From Veillonella denticariosi JCM 15641 (GTDB taxonomy: Bacteria; Bacillota; Negativicutes; Veillonellales; Veillonellaceae), in assembly GCF_002959855.1 (NCBI RefSeq), contig NZ_PPDB01000007.1, forward strand, positions 124,001 through 188,000: a stretch of DNA of 64,000 bases, in the 5' to 3' direction. The notes beneath the pieces are model-generated. The model saw only the letters and a program-made list of their open reading frames with translations. It had not been told where the DNA came from and did not search any database. Numbering within the stretch: the stretch's first letter is position 1; the number at the start of each line of letters is the position of its first letter. Of this stretch, positions 28,379 through 37,707 are shown in pieces. Position numbers and translations under genes: made by a program.

Positions 28379-28444
28379 CCTTATCTCATAAAAACAGTAT
28401 TTTCTGTATATTCAATATGAACAAATGTAAAATACTTTAGTCTG

Positions 28445-28478
28445 CTACATTGATGTAGTAGATAAAGTCGTTTATAAT
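28445..28478 (+). promoter_or_regulatory. Promoter with overlapping dyad before the ABC importer operon
   Basis: TTGATG (28450-28455), a 17-base spacer and TATAAT (28473-28478) form a good promoter 39 bases before the first substrate-binding gene. A perfect dyad CTACAT-TG-ATGTAG (28445-28458) covers the -35 box, which is a natural place for a repressor operator. The leader is too short for a T-box or a large riboswitch. Confidence 0.65.
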
Positions 28479-28516
28479 TAATATATTATTATATGACGAA
28501 GAGGAAGGGAATCCCT

Positions 28517-29494
28517 ATGAACTGGAAAAAAGGAATCGCCTTGGTACTGACTGCGGCAGCTTTTATGGCCGTTACCGGGTGTGGTACAAATGGAACAAGT
28601 GATGGCGGTAATTACAAGGTAGGTGTGGTTCAACTTGTTGAACATCCTGCTTTGGATGCAGCCAATAAAGGCTTTGTCGATGCATTAAAGGAAAAAGGCT
28701 TAGATAGCAAGATTACCTTTGATCAACAAAATGCTCAAGCCGATCAATCAAATTTGAATACGATTGCTCAACGTTTTGTATCGGATCGTAAAAATCTGAT
28801 TTTAGCGATTGCTACACCTGCGGCACAGACGATGGCTAATGCGACTCATGATATTCCGATTTTGGGGACGGCCATTACCGATTATGAAGCGGCAAAGCTC
28901 GTTAAATCAAATGAGCATCCGGGCGGCAATATATCCGGTACGAGTGATATGAACCCGGTAGAACAACAAGTTGATCTGATATTACAAGTCATGCCGAATG
29001 CGAAAACAATCGGTACCATTTATAGTTCCAGTGAAGTGAACTCTCAGATTCAAGTAGAGAAAATGAAGGCTTATGCTGCTACAAAAGGGATTAAGGTAGA
29101 AGAGGTTACGGTATCCACCGTAAACGATATTCAACAAGCGGCTCAAAACCTCGTATCTCAACATGTAGATGCGGTATATGTACCGACAGATAATGTGGTG
29201 GCATCTGCGATGAGTAATCTTGTCGCTATTACAGATCCTGCAAAGATCCCGGTTTTCGGTGGTGAAGATAATCATGTTAAAGGCGGAGCACTCATGTCCT
29301 TATCCGTGGATTATTATAAATTGGGATATCAAACGGGTTTGATGGCTGCAAAAATCTTAACCGGTGAAGCTAAAGTTGAAGATATGCCTATCGAAACGCA
29401 AAAAGAGTTTAAATTAGTTGTGAATAAAGACAAGTTGGAAAAATTGGGCATCACCTTACCAGAGGAATTGATGAACAAAGCATCTATGATTTAA
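28517..29494 (+). CDS. ABC transporter substrate-binding lipoprotein (TrpX-like), copy 1
   Basis: A 325-residue lipoprotein of the ABC_sub_bind (PF04392-type) family. The signal peptide ends at the lipobox VTGC. The body has QNAQADQSNLN, AIATPAAQTMAN, GTAITDY and SVDYYKLGYQTG. Relatives bind tryptophan or other aromatic compounds in TrpXYZ systems; the ligand here is not proven. The ATG at 28517 has GGAAGGGAA upstream and is chosen because it puts the lipobox at the right distance. A close paralogue follows after 27 bp. Confidence 0.85.
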   Translation: MNWKKGIALVLTAAAFMAVTGCGTNGTSDGGNYKVGVVQLVEHPALDAANKGFVDALKEKGLDSKITFDQQNAQADQSNLNTIAQRFVSDRKNLILAIATPAAQTMANATHDIPILGTAITDYEAAKLVKSNEHPGGNISGTSDMNPVEQQVDLILQVMPNAKTIGTIYSSSEVNSQIQVEKMKAYAATKGIKVEEVTVSTVNDIQQAAQNLVSQHVDAVYVPTDNVVASAMSNLVAITDPAKIPVFGGEDNHVKGGALMSLSVDYYKLGYQTGLMAAKILTGEAKVEDMPIETQKEFKLVVNKDKLEKLGITLPEELMNKASMI

Positions 29495-29521
29495 TACGCA
29501 ACTGGTAAGGAGTAATGTTAC

Positions 29522-30502
29522 ATGAACTGGAAAAAAGGTATTGTAGTGGCCCTCAGCGCCATTACCGTAATGGCTATGGTCGCAGGTTGCGGTTCCAACA
29601 CGGCATCCGGAGATCAAAAGAAAATCGGTGTTATTCAACTGGTAGAACATCCATCTCTTGATGCAGCAAATAAGGGCTTTATTGACGGCCTTGCCTCCAA
29701 AGGTTATAAGGATGGAGAAAATATCAAGATTGATCAACAAAATGCACAGGCCGATCAATCTAATTTAAATAGTATTGCACAGCGTTTTGTATCTGATAAA
29801 AATGATTTGGTGCTTGCCATTGCAACACCGGCGGCACAGACAATGGCTAATGCATCTCATGATATGCCGATTTTAGGAACAGCTATTACCGATTATGTGA
29901 CGGCTAAGCTTGTTAAATCTAATGAACATCCCGGCGGTAATGTGTCGGGTACATCGGATATGACACCTGTAGAAAAAGAGGTGGATCTCATTGTAGCATT
30001 GGTACCGAATGTTAAACGAATCGGTGCTATCTACACATCTTCGGAAATCAATTCCCAGCTACAGGTGGAAAAAATGAAGGCTTATGCTGCGACAAAGGGG
30101 ATAACTGTAGTAGAAGCGACGGTATCTAATGTTAACGATATTCAACAGGCGGCAACCAATCTCGTAAATCAGGATGTACAGGCCATTTATACGCCGACGG
30201 ATAATGTAATCGCATCGGCGATGGCCAACTTGGCGCAAATTACGGATGCCGCAAAGATTCCTGTATTCGCTGCTGATGAAGGCATGACTATGACCGGTGG
30301 TGTGGCAACCTATTCTGTAGATTACTATCAATTAGGTTATCAGACGGGTTTGATGGCTGCAAAAATCTTGTCAGGAGAAGCTAAAATCGGGGATATGCCG
30401 GTTGAAACACAAAAGGAAATTAAATTAACTGTCAACGAAGAGCGTGCCAATAAATTGGGGATTACTATTCCGGAGGCACTTCGAAAAGATATGAAAAAAT
30501 AG
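29522..30502 (+). CDS. ABC transporter substrate-binding lipoprotein (TrpX-like), copy 2
   Basis: A 326-residue paralogue of the preceding gene with the same MNWKKGI start and lipobox VAGC. Most of the chain is the same in both, but the segment after KIPVF differs sharply (AADEGMTMTGG here, GGEDNHVKGG in copy 1), so the two may bind different ligands or with different affinity. It is followed by the permease gene, which starts 11 bp after its stop, and the two copies probably share one permease and one ATPase. Confidence 0.85.
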   Translation: MNWKKGIVVALSAITVMAMVAGCGSNTASGDQKKIGVIQLVEHPSLDAANKGFIDGLASKGYKDGENIKIDQQNAQADQSNLNSIAQRFVSDKNDLVLAIATPAAQTMANASHDMPILGTAITDYVTAKLVKSNEHPGGNVSGTSDMTPVEKEVDLIVALVPNVKRIGAIYTSSEINSQLQVEKMKAYAATKGITVVEATVSNVNDIQQAATNLVNQDVQAIYTPTDNVIASAMANLAQITDAAKIPVFAADEGMTMTGGVATYSVDYYQLGYQTGLMAAKILSGEAKIGDMPVETQKEIKLTVNEERANKLGITIPEALRKDMKK

Positions 30503-30513
30503 AGGAGATATTG

Positions 30514-31386
30514 ATGTTTGATTTATTGGTAGGCACCATAACTCAAGGCCTTTTGTGGTCTTTATTAGCGATTGGTGTATTCATCACATTCCGCGTTCTT
30601 GATGTGGCGGACTTGACGGTGGAAGGAACGTTCCCTATGGGGGCGGCTATTTCAGCCATTTTGATTACCAATGGCATGAATCCGATTTTATCCATTTTAG
30701 TTGCCGGCATCGGTGGTATGGCGGCAGGTGCTGTAACAGGCTGGATTCATACAAAATTAAAAATACCTGCTCTCTTAGCCGGTATCTTAACGATGATCGC
30801 CTTATACTCCATTAATCTCCATATCATGGGCAAGGCTAATGTATCTTTACTTCGTATGGATACTGTGTATAGCATGCTCGGCGGTGTATTACATACACCG
30901 AATATGTGGTCTGCGGCCATTGTAGGGATTTTGGTGGCTATCGTTGTATGTCTGTTCTTATTCTGGTTTTTCGGTACTGAAATCGGTACGGCTCTTCGGG
31001 CGACCGGTGTAAATCCGCAAATGATTCGCGCTCAAGGTGTGAATACGGATAATATGATTGTCCTTGGTCTGTTGATATCCAACGGTTTTGTAGGTATATC
31101 CGGAGCCTTAATCGGCCAAGCGCAAGGGTTCGCCGATGTAGGGATGGGTATCGGTACAATCGTAATCGGCTTGGCATCTGTTATCATCGGTGAGGTCGTA
31201 TTCGGTACAAAATCCTTTGTACAGAGTCTTATTGCCGTAGTGCTCGGATCTATCGTATACCGTATCGTAATTGCTACCGTCCTTTATCTCGGTATGCCGC
31301 CGAACGATTTGAAATTATTCACCGCTATTCTCGTGGCTATTGCGCTTTCGTTGCCTACATTGAAAGCCAAATGGCTGGCTCGCTAA
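30514..31386 (+). CDS. ABC transporter permease (TrpY-like)
   Basis: A 290-residue permease of the BPD_transp_2 type with about eight hydrophobic segments. It contains FRVLDVADLTVEGTFPMGAA near the N-terminus and the coupling region GTALRATGVNPQMIRAQGVN at about residue 156. It belongs to the same importer family as sugar and branched-chain amino acid permeases. ATG at 30514 has GAGGAG upstream; a TTG at 30511 is in frame. Confidence 0.87.
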   Translation: MFDLLVGTITQGLLWSLLAIGVFITFRVLDVADLTVEGTFPMGAAISAILITNGMNPILSILVAGIGGMAAGAVTGWIHTKLKIPALLAGILTMIALYSINLHIMGKANVSLLRMDTVYSMLGGVLHTPNMWSAAIVGILVAIVVCLFLFWFFGTEIGTALRATGVNPQMIRAQGVNTDNMIVLGLLISNGFVGISGALIGQAQGFADVGMGIGTIVIGLASVIIGEVVFGTKSFVQSLIAVVLGSIVYRIVIATVLYLGMPPNDLKLFTAILVAIALSLPTLKAKWLAR

Positions 31387-31396
31387 GGAGGTTTCT

Positions 31397-32194
31397 ATGT
31401 TAGAAGTAAAAAATATGGTAAAAACTTTCTTTAAGGGCACCATTAATGAAAAAACCGCTCTTCAGGGTATCAATCTTAGACTTGAAGAAGGTGATTTCTG
31501 TACGGTTATCGGTGGTAACGGTGCCGGTAAAAGTACGCTATTGAACTCTATTGCCGGAGTATTTCCCGTAGATGAGGGACAAATCACAATCAATGATATT
31601 GATGTGACGAAAATGGCTGAATATAAACGTGCTAAATATATCGGTCGCGTCTTTCAGGATCCGATGGTAGGAACTGCGGGCAATATGCAGATTGAAGAGA
31701 ATTTGATTCTCGCCATGCGTCGCGGTAAAAGATTGGGCCTTAAGTGGGCTTTCAAAGACAGCGAACAGGCGTTTTTTAAAGAGCGACTCGCCCTACTTGG
31801 TCTCGGTTTAGAGGAACGGTTATCGGCTCGCATGGGGTTACTATCGGGTGGTCAGCGTCAATCGATTACCTTGTTGATGGCGACTATGCTTCGCCCGGAA
31901 ATTTTGTTGCTCGATGAACATACGGCGGCACTTGATCCTAAGACAGCGGAAAATGTACTGCAGTTGACGGAAAAGCTCGTATCTGAACATAATTTGACAA
32001 CCCTTATGATCACTCACAATATGCGCGATGCATTGCGTTTCGGTAATCGTCTCATCATGATGGATGCGGGTCGCATCATTTACGATGTAAAAGGGGAAGA
32101 AAAGAAAAAACTCACCGTTCAGGATCTTCTTGAAAAATTCGAAGTGGCCGGTGAAAATGCATTGAGCGATCGCATGGTTTTAGGAGCGAAATAG
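31397..32194 (+). CDS. ABC transporter ATP-binding protein (TrpZ-like)
   Basis: A 265-residue ATPase with Walker A GGNGAGKSTL, signature LLSGGQRQSI, Walker B ILLLDEHTAAL and switch histidine in MITHNMRDA. It completes the importer with the upstream lipoproteins and permease; spacing to the permease is 10 bp. The next gene, rpsO, has its own promoter. Confidence 0.92.
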   Translation: MLEVKNMVKTFFKGTINEKTALQGINLRLEEGDFCTVIGGNGAGKSTLLNSIAGVFPVDEGQITINDIDVTKMAEYKRAKYIGRVFQDPMVGTAGNMQIEENLILAMRRGKRLGLKWAFKDSEQAFFKERLALLGLGLEERLSARMGLLSGGQRQSITLLMATMLRPEILLLDEHTAALDPKTAENVLQLTEKLVSEHNLTTLMITHNMRDALRFGNRLIMMDAGRIIYDVKGEEKKKLTVQDLLEKFEVAGENALSDRMVLGAK

Positions 32195-32200
32195 TTTTTC

Positions 32201-32229
32201 TTTACAACATCAGGCAGATACTGTATACT
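32201..32229 (+). promoter_or_regulatory. Promoter of rpsO
   Basis: TTTACA (32201-32206), a 17-base spacer and TATACT (32224-32229) form a strong sigma-70 promoter. Confidence 0.75.
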
Positions 32230-32235
32230 AAATAA

Positions 32236-32323
32236 AGTCATTAGACACATCGTAAGCGAAGTATTCGACTCTCCGACGGTTACTTAAGCTTAACGAGATT
32301 TTTATTTATAGGAGGTAACAGAA
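32236..32323 (+). promoter_or_regulatory. rpsO leader, possible S15 autoregulatory structure
   Basis: The leader holds small inverted elements, CGAA-GTA-TTCG and CCG-A-CGG, and a longer-range match between GTAAGC and GCTTAAC around them. S15 represses its own mRNA through 5' structures in several bacteria, but these differ between lineages and I cannot match this one to a known class. Confidence 0.3.
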
Positions 32324-32590
32324 ATGTTAACTACAGAAGCTAAATTAGCAATCATTAAAGAATATGCTACACATGAAGGTGACACAGGTTCTCCGGAAGT
32401 ACAAATTGCGATTTTGACAAGCCGTATTCAGTACTTAACAGAACACTTGAAGGAACATAAAAAAGATCATCATTCCCGTCGTGGCTTGTTGAAACTTGTA
32501 GGTCAACGCCGTAATATGCTTGACTATCTTCGTCGCAAAGATATCGAACGTTATCGTTCCATTCTTGAAAGACTTGGTCTTCGTAAATAA
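32324..32590 (+). CDS. rpsO: 30S ribosomal protein S15
   Basis: An 88-residue protein with the S15 pattern: [35 protein letters not shown] and [14 protein letters not shown]. It binds 16S rRNA in the platform of the small subunit. The classic rpsO-pnp order is kept, although a terminator separates them. Confidence 0.97.
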   Translation: MLTTEAKLAIIKEYATHEGDTGSPEVQIAILTSRIQYLTEHLKEHKKDHHSRRGLLKLVGQRRNMLDYLRRKDIERYRSILERLGLRK

Positions 32591-32598
32591 TAAAATTT

Positions 32599-32622
32599 GC
32601 CGTCCTCCGGGACGGCTTTTTT
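32599..32622 (+). terminator. Intrinsic terminator between rpsO and pnp
   Basis: A 7-bp GC-rich stem GCCGTCC (32599-32605) with GGACGGC (32610-32616), then six T. Confidence 0.85.
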
Positions 32623-32743
32623 ATTTATAACTCTGCAAATAAGCGGTACCAACAACTAAAGTCTTTAAATACATGGCTTATTTTTATATGATGATATATA
32701 ATAATAAGGTATATGAAAAAGATGATTTATAGGAGGAATAGGA

Positions 32744-34813
32744 ATGGAACAATTCCAAATGGACCTGGCCGGTCGTACGCTTACGATTGAGACTGGGGAA
32801 CTTGCAAAACAAGCCGGCGGTGCCGTAATGGTTGGTTATGGAGATACACGTGTACTCGTGACCGCTACGGGTTCTAAAGAGGCGAAGGATATCGATTTCT
32901 TCCCGCTTACCGTAGACTATGAAGAAAAAATGTATGCTGTCGGTCGCTTGCCTGGAGGATTTATCAAACGTGAGGCACGTCCACCGGAATCCGCTATTTT
33001 GAATAGCCGTTTGATTGACCGTCCTATTCGTCCGCTATTTGATAAGGGTGTGCGCAATGAAGTGCATGTAGTGGCAACGGTTATGTCCGTAGATCACGAC
33101 TGCGATCCTGCTATATGCGGTATGATCGGTGCATCTGCAGCACTTTCTATTTCTGATATTCCTTGGAACGGACCTATCGCAGGTGTTCGAATGGGACGTG
33201 TTAATGGAGAATTTGTTGTTAATCCGACTAAAGCTCAAGCTGATGAAAGCGATCTTAATATCGTTGTAGCCGGTACGAAGGATGCTATCCTCATGGTCGA
33301 AGGCGGTGCACAGGAGGTGCCGGAAGATATAATCCTCGAAGTTATCATGACCGCTCATGAAGAAATAAAAAAAATCGTAGCCTTCCAGGAGGATATTAAA
33401 GCTAAAGTCGGTAAGGAAAAACGCGTCTTTGAAAGTAAAGAAGTGCCTCAGGATATCGCTGATGCAGTACGTGCATACGGCCATGATAAATTAGATGCCG
33501 CTGTTCGTTGTGCTGATAAACAACAACGTGATACTCAAGAAGCGGAAGTTCGCTCCGACGTATTGGCTCATTTTGAAAGCATTTATCCGGATAATCTTTC
33601 TGACGTTAATAAAGCATTTGATGCGATGACGAAGGAAATTGTCCGTCATATGATCACCGTTGAAAAAATTCGTCCGGACGGTCGTAAGCTTGATGAAGTT
33701 CGTCCGATTTCCTGCCGTACAGGCGTATTGCCTCGTACACATGGCTCCGGATTATTTACACGCGGTCAAACTCAGGTATTGAATATTACAACAGTAGCAC
33801 CTTTATCCGAAACACAAACTATCGACGGTCTTGGTGTTGAAACTGAAAAACGTTATATTCATCATTATAACTTCCCGTCCTTCTCCGTAGGGGAAACACG
33901 TTCCTCCCGCGGTCCTGGCCGTCGTGAAATCGGTCACGGTGCATTGGCTGAACGAGCATTGGTTCCTGTAATTCCTAGTGAAGAGGATTTCCCATATGCA
34001 TTGCGTCTCGTATCTGAAGTATTGGAATCTAATGGTTCCAGTTCCATGGCGTCCGTATGCGGCTCCACATTATCCCTGATGGATGCCGGAGTGCCTATCA
34101 AGGCGCCTGTGGCCGGTATCGCTATGGGGCTTGTGACTCAAGGTGAACATTACACGATTTTAACAGATATTCAAGGTATGGAAGATGCTCTTGGCGACAT
34201 GGACTTTAAGGTGGCCGGTACCGCTAAAGGGGTAACGGCAATCCAGATGGATATCAAGATTTCCGGCTTGTCCCGTGAGATTTTGCATGAAGCATTGGAA
34301 CAGGCCCATAAAGGTCGTATGCATATTATGGGTATCATGCTTGATACTATCGCTGAACCGCGCAAACAAATGTCTCAATACGCACCGCGCATCATTACGA
34401 TGAAAATCGACCCTGATAAGATTCGCGATGTTATCGGTACAGGCGGTAAAGTAATTCGCAGCATTATTGAAGAAACAGGTGCTAAGATCGATATTGAAGA
34501 TGACGGTACCGTATTTATCGCATCCGTGGAACAAGAAGGGGCTGCGAAAGCGCAAGAAATCATTACGAACCTTACTAAAGAAGTGGAAGTAGGGGAAGTA
34601 TATCTAGGAAAGGTAACACGTCTCATGGCATTCGGCGCTTTTGTAGAGGTATTGCCTGGTAAAGAAGGTCTTGTACATATTTCAAAATTAGCTAAGGAAC
34701 GCGTTGAAAATGTAGAGGATGTTGTAAACGTTGGGGATGAAATCATGGTAAAAGTTATCGAAATTGATAAACAAGGCCGTGTTAACTTATCCCGTAAGGA
34801 TTGTTTAAAGTAA
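32744..34813 (+). CDS. pnp: Polynucleotide phosphorylase
   Basis: A 689-residue phosphorolytic 3'-5' exoribonuclease. Two RNase PH-like cores (about 1-230 and 310-550) flank an all-helical domain; the second core contains the [19 protein letters not shown] and [20 protein letters not shown] regions. A KH domain ([14 protein letters not shown]) and an S1 domain ([20 protein letters not shown]) follow. The chain stops soon after S1, without the long tail seen in some species. Start has AGGAGG upstream. Confidence 0.97.
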   Translation: MEQFQMDLAGRTLTIETGELAKQAGGAVMVGYGDTRVLVTATGSKEAKDIDFFPLTVDYEEKMYAVGRLPGGFIKREARPPESAILNSRLIDRPIRPLFDKGVRNEVHVVATVMSVDHDCDPAICGMIGASAALSISDIPWNGPIAGVRMGRVNGEFVVNPTKAQADESDLNIVVAGTKDAILMVEGGAQEVPEDIILEVIMTAHEEIKKIVAFQEDIKAKVGKEKRVFESKEVPQDIADAVRAYGHDKLDAAVRCADKQQRDTQEAEVRSDVLAHFESIYPDNLSDVNKAFDAMTKEIVRHMITVEKIRPDGRKLDEVRPISCRTGVLPRTHGSGLFTRGQTQVLNITTVAPLSETQTIDGLGVETEKRYIHHYNFPSFSVGETRSSRGPGRREIGHGALAERALVPVIPSEEDFPYALRLVSEVLESNGSSSMASVCGSTLSLMDAGVPIKAPVAGIAMGLVTQGEHYTILTDIQGMEDALGDMDFKVAGTAKGVTAIQMDIKISGLSREILHEALEQAHKGRMHIMGIMLDTIAEPRKQMSQYAPRIITMKIDPDKIRDVIGTGGKVIRSIIEETGAKIDIEDDGTVFIASVEQEGAAKAQEIITNLTKEVEVGEVYLGKVTRLMAFGAFVEVLPGKEGLVHISKLAKERVENVEDVVNVGDEIMVKVIEIDKQGRVNLSRKDCLK

Positions 34814-34823
34814 GAGGTGTCTC

Positions 34824-35273
34824 ATGGATATTCGCGGATTTGAGGTAGTAACTGCCTTTGAAGAACAAGATATCAATTTACCGACCCGTAAAACGACGGA
34901 AAGTGCAGGATATGATATAGAATGTGCTGAAGCCGTTACATTGGAACCGGGTGAAATAAAACTTGTGCCTACGGGTCTTAAGGCTTTTATGGCATATGAT
35001 GAATACCTTGCTATTCATATCCGCTCCAGTATGGCCGTTAAGCGTCATTTGGCACTTGTGAACAGCACGGGCATTATCGACAGTGATTATTATAATAATG
35101 AGGACAATGAAGGTCATATTATGATTGCCCTCCTGAATTTTGGTCAAGAACCGATAACCCTTGAAAAAGGAGAACGCGTTGCTCAAGGCATATTCTCCAA
35201 ATACCTTATTACCAATGATGACGATGCTACAGGTGTAAGAACCGGCGGTATCGGCAGTACGGGGACTATGTAA
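34824..35273 (+). CDS. dut: dUTP diphosphatase
   Basis: A 149-residue trimeric dUTPase that keeps uracil out of DNA. Motifs: AGYDIE (1), IRSSMAVK (2), the uracil-pocket STGIIDSDYYNNEDNEG (3), ERVAQGIF (4) and the P-loop-like RTGGIGSTG (5). It lies 10 bp after pnp and is followed by a terminator-like hairpin. Confidence 0.93.
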   Translation: MDIRGFEVVTAFEEQDINLPTRKTTESAGYDIECAEAVTLEPGEIKLVPTGLKAFMAYDEYLAIHIRSSMAVKRHLALVNSTGIIDSDYYNNEDNEGHIMIALLNFGQEPITLEKGERVAQGIFSKYLITNDDDATGVRTGGIGSTGTM

Positions 35274-35300
35274 AGTCTATATGATTCATAATAAAATGGT

Positions 35301-35334
35301 GAAAGCCGCTCAACTTGGTTGGGCGGCTTTCATG
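35301..35334 (+). terminator. Terminator-like hairpin after dut
   Basis: A near-perfect 14-bp stem (35301-35314 with 35318-35331, containing AAGCCGC and GCGGCTT). The T run after it is poor, so termination may be weak. Confidence 0.6.
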
Positions 35335-35346
35335 TGTTATTATGAC

Positions 35347-35375
35347 TTGTCTACAATTCTTTTTCATAATACTAT
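35347..35375 (+). promoter_or_regulatory. Predicted promoter of the methyltransferase gene
   Basis: TTGTCT (35347-35352), 17 bases, TACTAT (35370-35375), 37 bases before the start. Confidence 0.45.
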
Positions 35376-35412
35376 ATAATAATTCTTATAGAAGAAGAAT
35401 TCGGGAGGCGTT

Positions 35413-37038
35413 ATGAAACAGGAGTCAAAACAAAAAAGGAATATGAATACATCAATTATGGGAAATGATGTCGAATCAACACAGAATACTATGCACATAC
35501 TGGATGAAAATAAAGTTCTAAAAAAGAGTTATGAGGATGTAGTGTATATTTCTCAGCCCTTTGGAGCCACTTCTCTAAATACATTAGCGGCACGAGCTTT
35601 ATTATATGGATTGGAGCCTGTACCTTTAAAAAAGGCTCGCGTTCTTGAACTGGGCTGTTCTTTTGGGGGAAATATTATTTCTCAGGCTTTATATTATCCT
35701 GAAGCTTCCTTTACGGGTATCGATCTATCATCTTCGCAGATTGAGATGGGGAATGAATTGATTGCATCGATGGGGCTTTCCAATATACATTTGATTGAAA
35801 AAGATATTTTAGATATTGACGAATCCTTCGGTACTTTTGACTATATTATTGTACATGGGATTTGGTCGTGGGTTCCGGATATGGTAAAAGATAAGATTTT
35901 ATCGATCTGTAATAAGAATTTATCCGATAAAGGTATTGCTTATGTATCATATAATACATATCCCGGATGGAAACGGTTAGAGCAATATCGAGAAATCATG
36001 CAGTACGCGGAGCAAAAAGCGCTAGAGATGCCGTTGATGGAGCGGACTTTATATACAAAGAACATATTGAAGCTTGTAGCCGATACGATGGGACTGGATA
36101 ATCGGATGAGTCAGACGGCGAGTTATAAAATTGATAACATCCAAAAGGTATTGAGCTCTAATGATTATTATGTGGCTCATGAATATTTGGAGCCTTTTAA
36201 TGATCCTGTATATGTACATGAATTTATAAAACGTGCCAATGATCAAGGTTGCGCGTATATAGGTGATGTGTTTCTTTCACGGTCTTATATAAGCTGGTTA
36301 CCCGAGGATATTCATGATAATATAGCGCAATTGGCTAATGACGATTATATTGCTAAGGAACAGTATTATGATTATATTTATGATACGCAGTTCAGAATGT
36401 CCCTTTTGACGAAGGAAAAACGTAGTGAAGACATCATTCGTAATGAACGGGTCGGCATAGATGTATTATCAAGATTGTATTTTTGCAGTATTGTTAATGT
36501 AGGCATTCCTTCCAATATGACGGACAGCATCCATATTGCTATTAAAGAGGTTATGGACCGAGGGGATGTATTTACTGTTCAGGATATAGTGGATCATATA
36601 CATGGAAAGCTGCCCGGATATACTATAGAAATGGACAGAGTGTACTCTCGTCTACTGTATTTGATCATCGTGGATAATCTTGATATGTATGCTGAACCAT
36701 ATGAAAGAATCGCTTTTGAGGATAATAAGGTATATATACCGCAAAGATTTATAGATTTTATTGCCACCATAGTGGAAAAAGAAGGCAGCTCCTATATCGG
36801 TATAGGGGATATGTACAATAAAGTGCAACAGGATATAGATAACGGTTTTCTTTTTATTATAAAGCAGATGGCGGAGCCTACGACAAAAGAAAAGATTCTT
36901 GCTATTATGGATGACAATATTACGGTTCAGCGTCATACGCAGGACGATATTGATTTTATCGTTCCTAATGAAGTGTATTTAGAGGAAATTTTACAACGTA
37001 TCCGAATGCTCGGATTTTTACATAAAATAGAAGATTAG
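35413..37038 (+). CDS. Class I SAM methyltransferase with methyltransferase-regulatory domain
   Basis: A 541-residue protein. An N-terminal Rossmann domain has the SAM loop VLELGCSFGGN (about residue 76), the acidic strand end FTGIDLSSSQIEMG, and DYIIVHGIWSWVPD. A long C-terminal half (about 250-541) matches the layout of the methyltransferase-regulatory family (PF10119 type), found with methylases in several surface or secretion loci. The target is unknown. It lies between dut and a NUDIX gene, which starts 8 bp after its stop. Confidence 0.75.
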   Translation: MKQESKQKRNMNTSIMGNDVESTQNTMHILDENKVLKKSYEDVVYISQPFGATSLNTLAARALLYGLEPVPLKKARVLELGCSFGGNIISQALYYPEASFTGIDLSSSQIEMGNELIASMGLSNIHLIEKDILDIDESFGTFDYIIVHGIWSWVPDMVKDKILSICNKNLSDKGIAYVSYNTYPGWKRLEQYREIMQYAEQKALEMPLMERTLYTKNILKLVADTMGLDNRMSQTASYKIDNIQKVLSSNDYYVAHEYLEPFNDPVYVHEFIKRANDQGCAYIGDVFLSRSYISWLPEDIHDNIAQLANDDYIAKEQYYDYIYDTQFRMSLLTKEKRSEDIIRNERVGIDVLSRLYFCSIVNVGIPSNMTDSIHIAIKEVMDRGDVFTVQDIVDHIHGKLPGYTIEMDRVYSRLLYLIIVDNLDMYAEPYERIAFEDNKVYIPQRFIDFIATIVEKEGSSYIGIGDMYNKVQQDIDNGFLFIIKQMAEPTTKEKILAIMDDNITVQRHTQDDIDFIVPNEVYLEEILQRIRMLGFLHKIED

Positions 37039-37046
37039 AGGTACAT

Positions 37047-37580
37047 ATGGCAATTAGTAAGGAAATACAGAAATCCAGTGAAATGAAATTTAACGGTAAG
37101 TTGATTCAAGTTACCTATGATATAGCCGATGTGAACGGCAAGGAGGCATGGCGTGAGGTTGTGCATCATCCGGGGGCCACGGCGATTGTGGCGGTTACAG
37201 AGGACAATAAGATCGTCATGGAGCGTCAATTCAGATATGCCTTGCAGCAGCCGCTACTGGAGGTACCTGCAGGAAAACTTGACCCCAATGAAGAACCCAT
37301 TGTCTGCGCTAAGCGTGAACTGGCCGAGGAAACCGGGTATCGTGCGGCTCAGTGGATTCCGTTAGGAGCTATCGCTACGAGTCCGGGATTCTGCAATGAG
37401 GTACTACATTTATATCTTGCCAAGGATCTTATCATGGGGGAAACCAATTGGGATCCCGATGAATATGTGGAGCTGGAGTACTACACAGTACCGGAGTTGC
37501 TGGAGGCTATCAGAAATGAGAATATCAAGGATAGCAAGTCTTTGGCGGCACTCATGCTTGCTATGCCATACCTTAAGTAG
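37047..37580 (+). CDS. NUDIX hydrolase, ADP-ribose pyrophosphatase type
   Basis: A 177-residue NUDIX enzyme. The NUDIX box runs from GKLDPNEEPIVCAKREL to AEETGY, with the preceding EVPAG of the ADP-ribose pyrophosphatase group (NudF). It would cleave ADP-ribose to AMP and ribose 5-phosphate. It is probably co-transcribed with the methyltransferase upstream. Confidence 0.87.
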   Translation: MAISKEIQKSSEMKFNGKLIQVTYDIADVNGKEAWREVVHHPGATAIVAVTEDNKIVMERQFRYALQQPLLEVPAGKLDPNEEPIVCAKRELAEETGYRAAQWIPLGAIATSPGFCNEVLHLYLAKDLIMGETNWDPDEYVELEYYTVPELLEAIRNENIKDSKSLAALMLAMPYLK

Positions 37581-37636
37581 TATCAAAAATATTTCGATTT
37601 ACGTCAGATGGTTTTGCTGGTTCATGGTCATGATTC

Positions 37637-37664
37637 TTGACTGTAATTTATTATGAAATATTTA
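37637..37664 (+). promoter_or_regulatory. Possible promoter of deoB
   Basis: TTGACT (37637-37642), a 16-base spacer and a weak TATTTA (37659-37664), 44 bases before the chosen start. Confidence 0.3.
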
Positions 37665-37707
37665 CATTATATAGGGTAATGTATTTCATATGAGTTTAGG
37701 AGTACAT

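Noticed and set aside
28379-28516. T-box leader for the TrpXYZ-like importer
   Set aside because: The promoter is 39 bases from the start codon, leaving no room, and no GGTGG-type T-box sequence was found.
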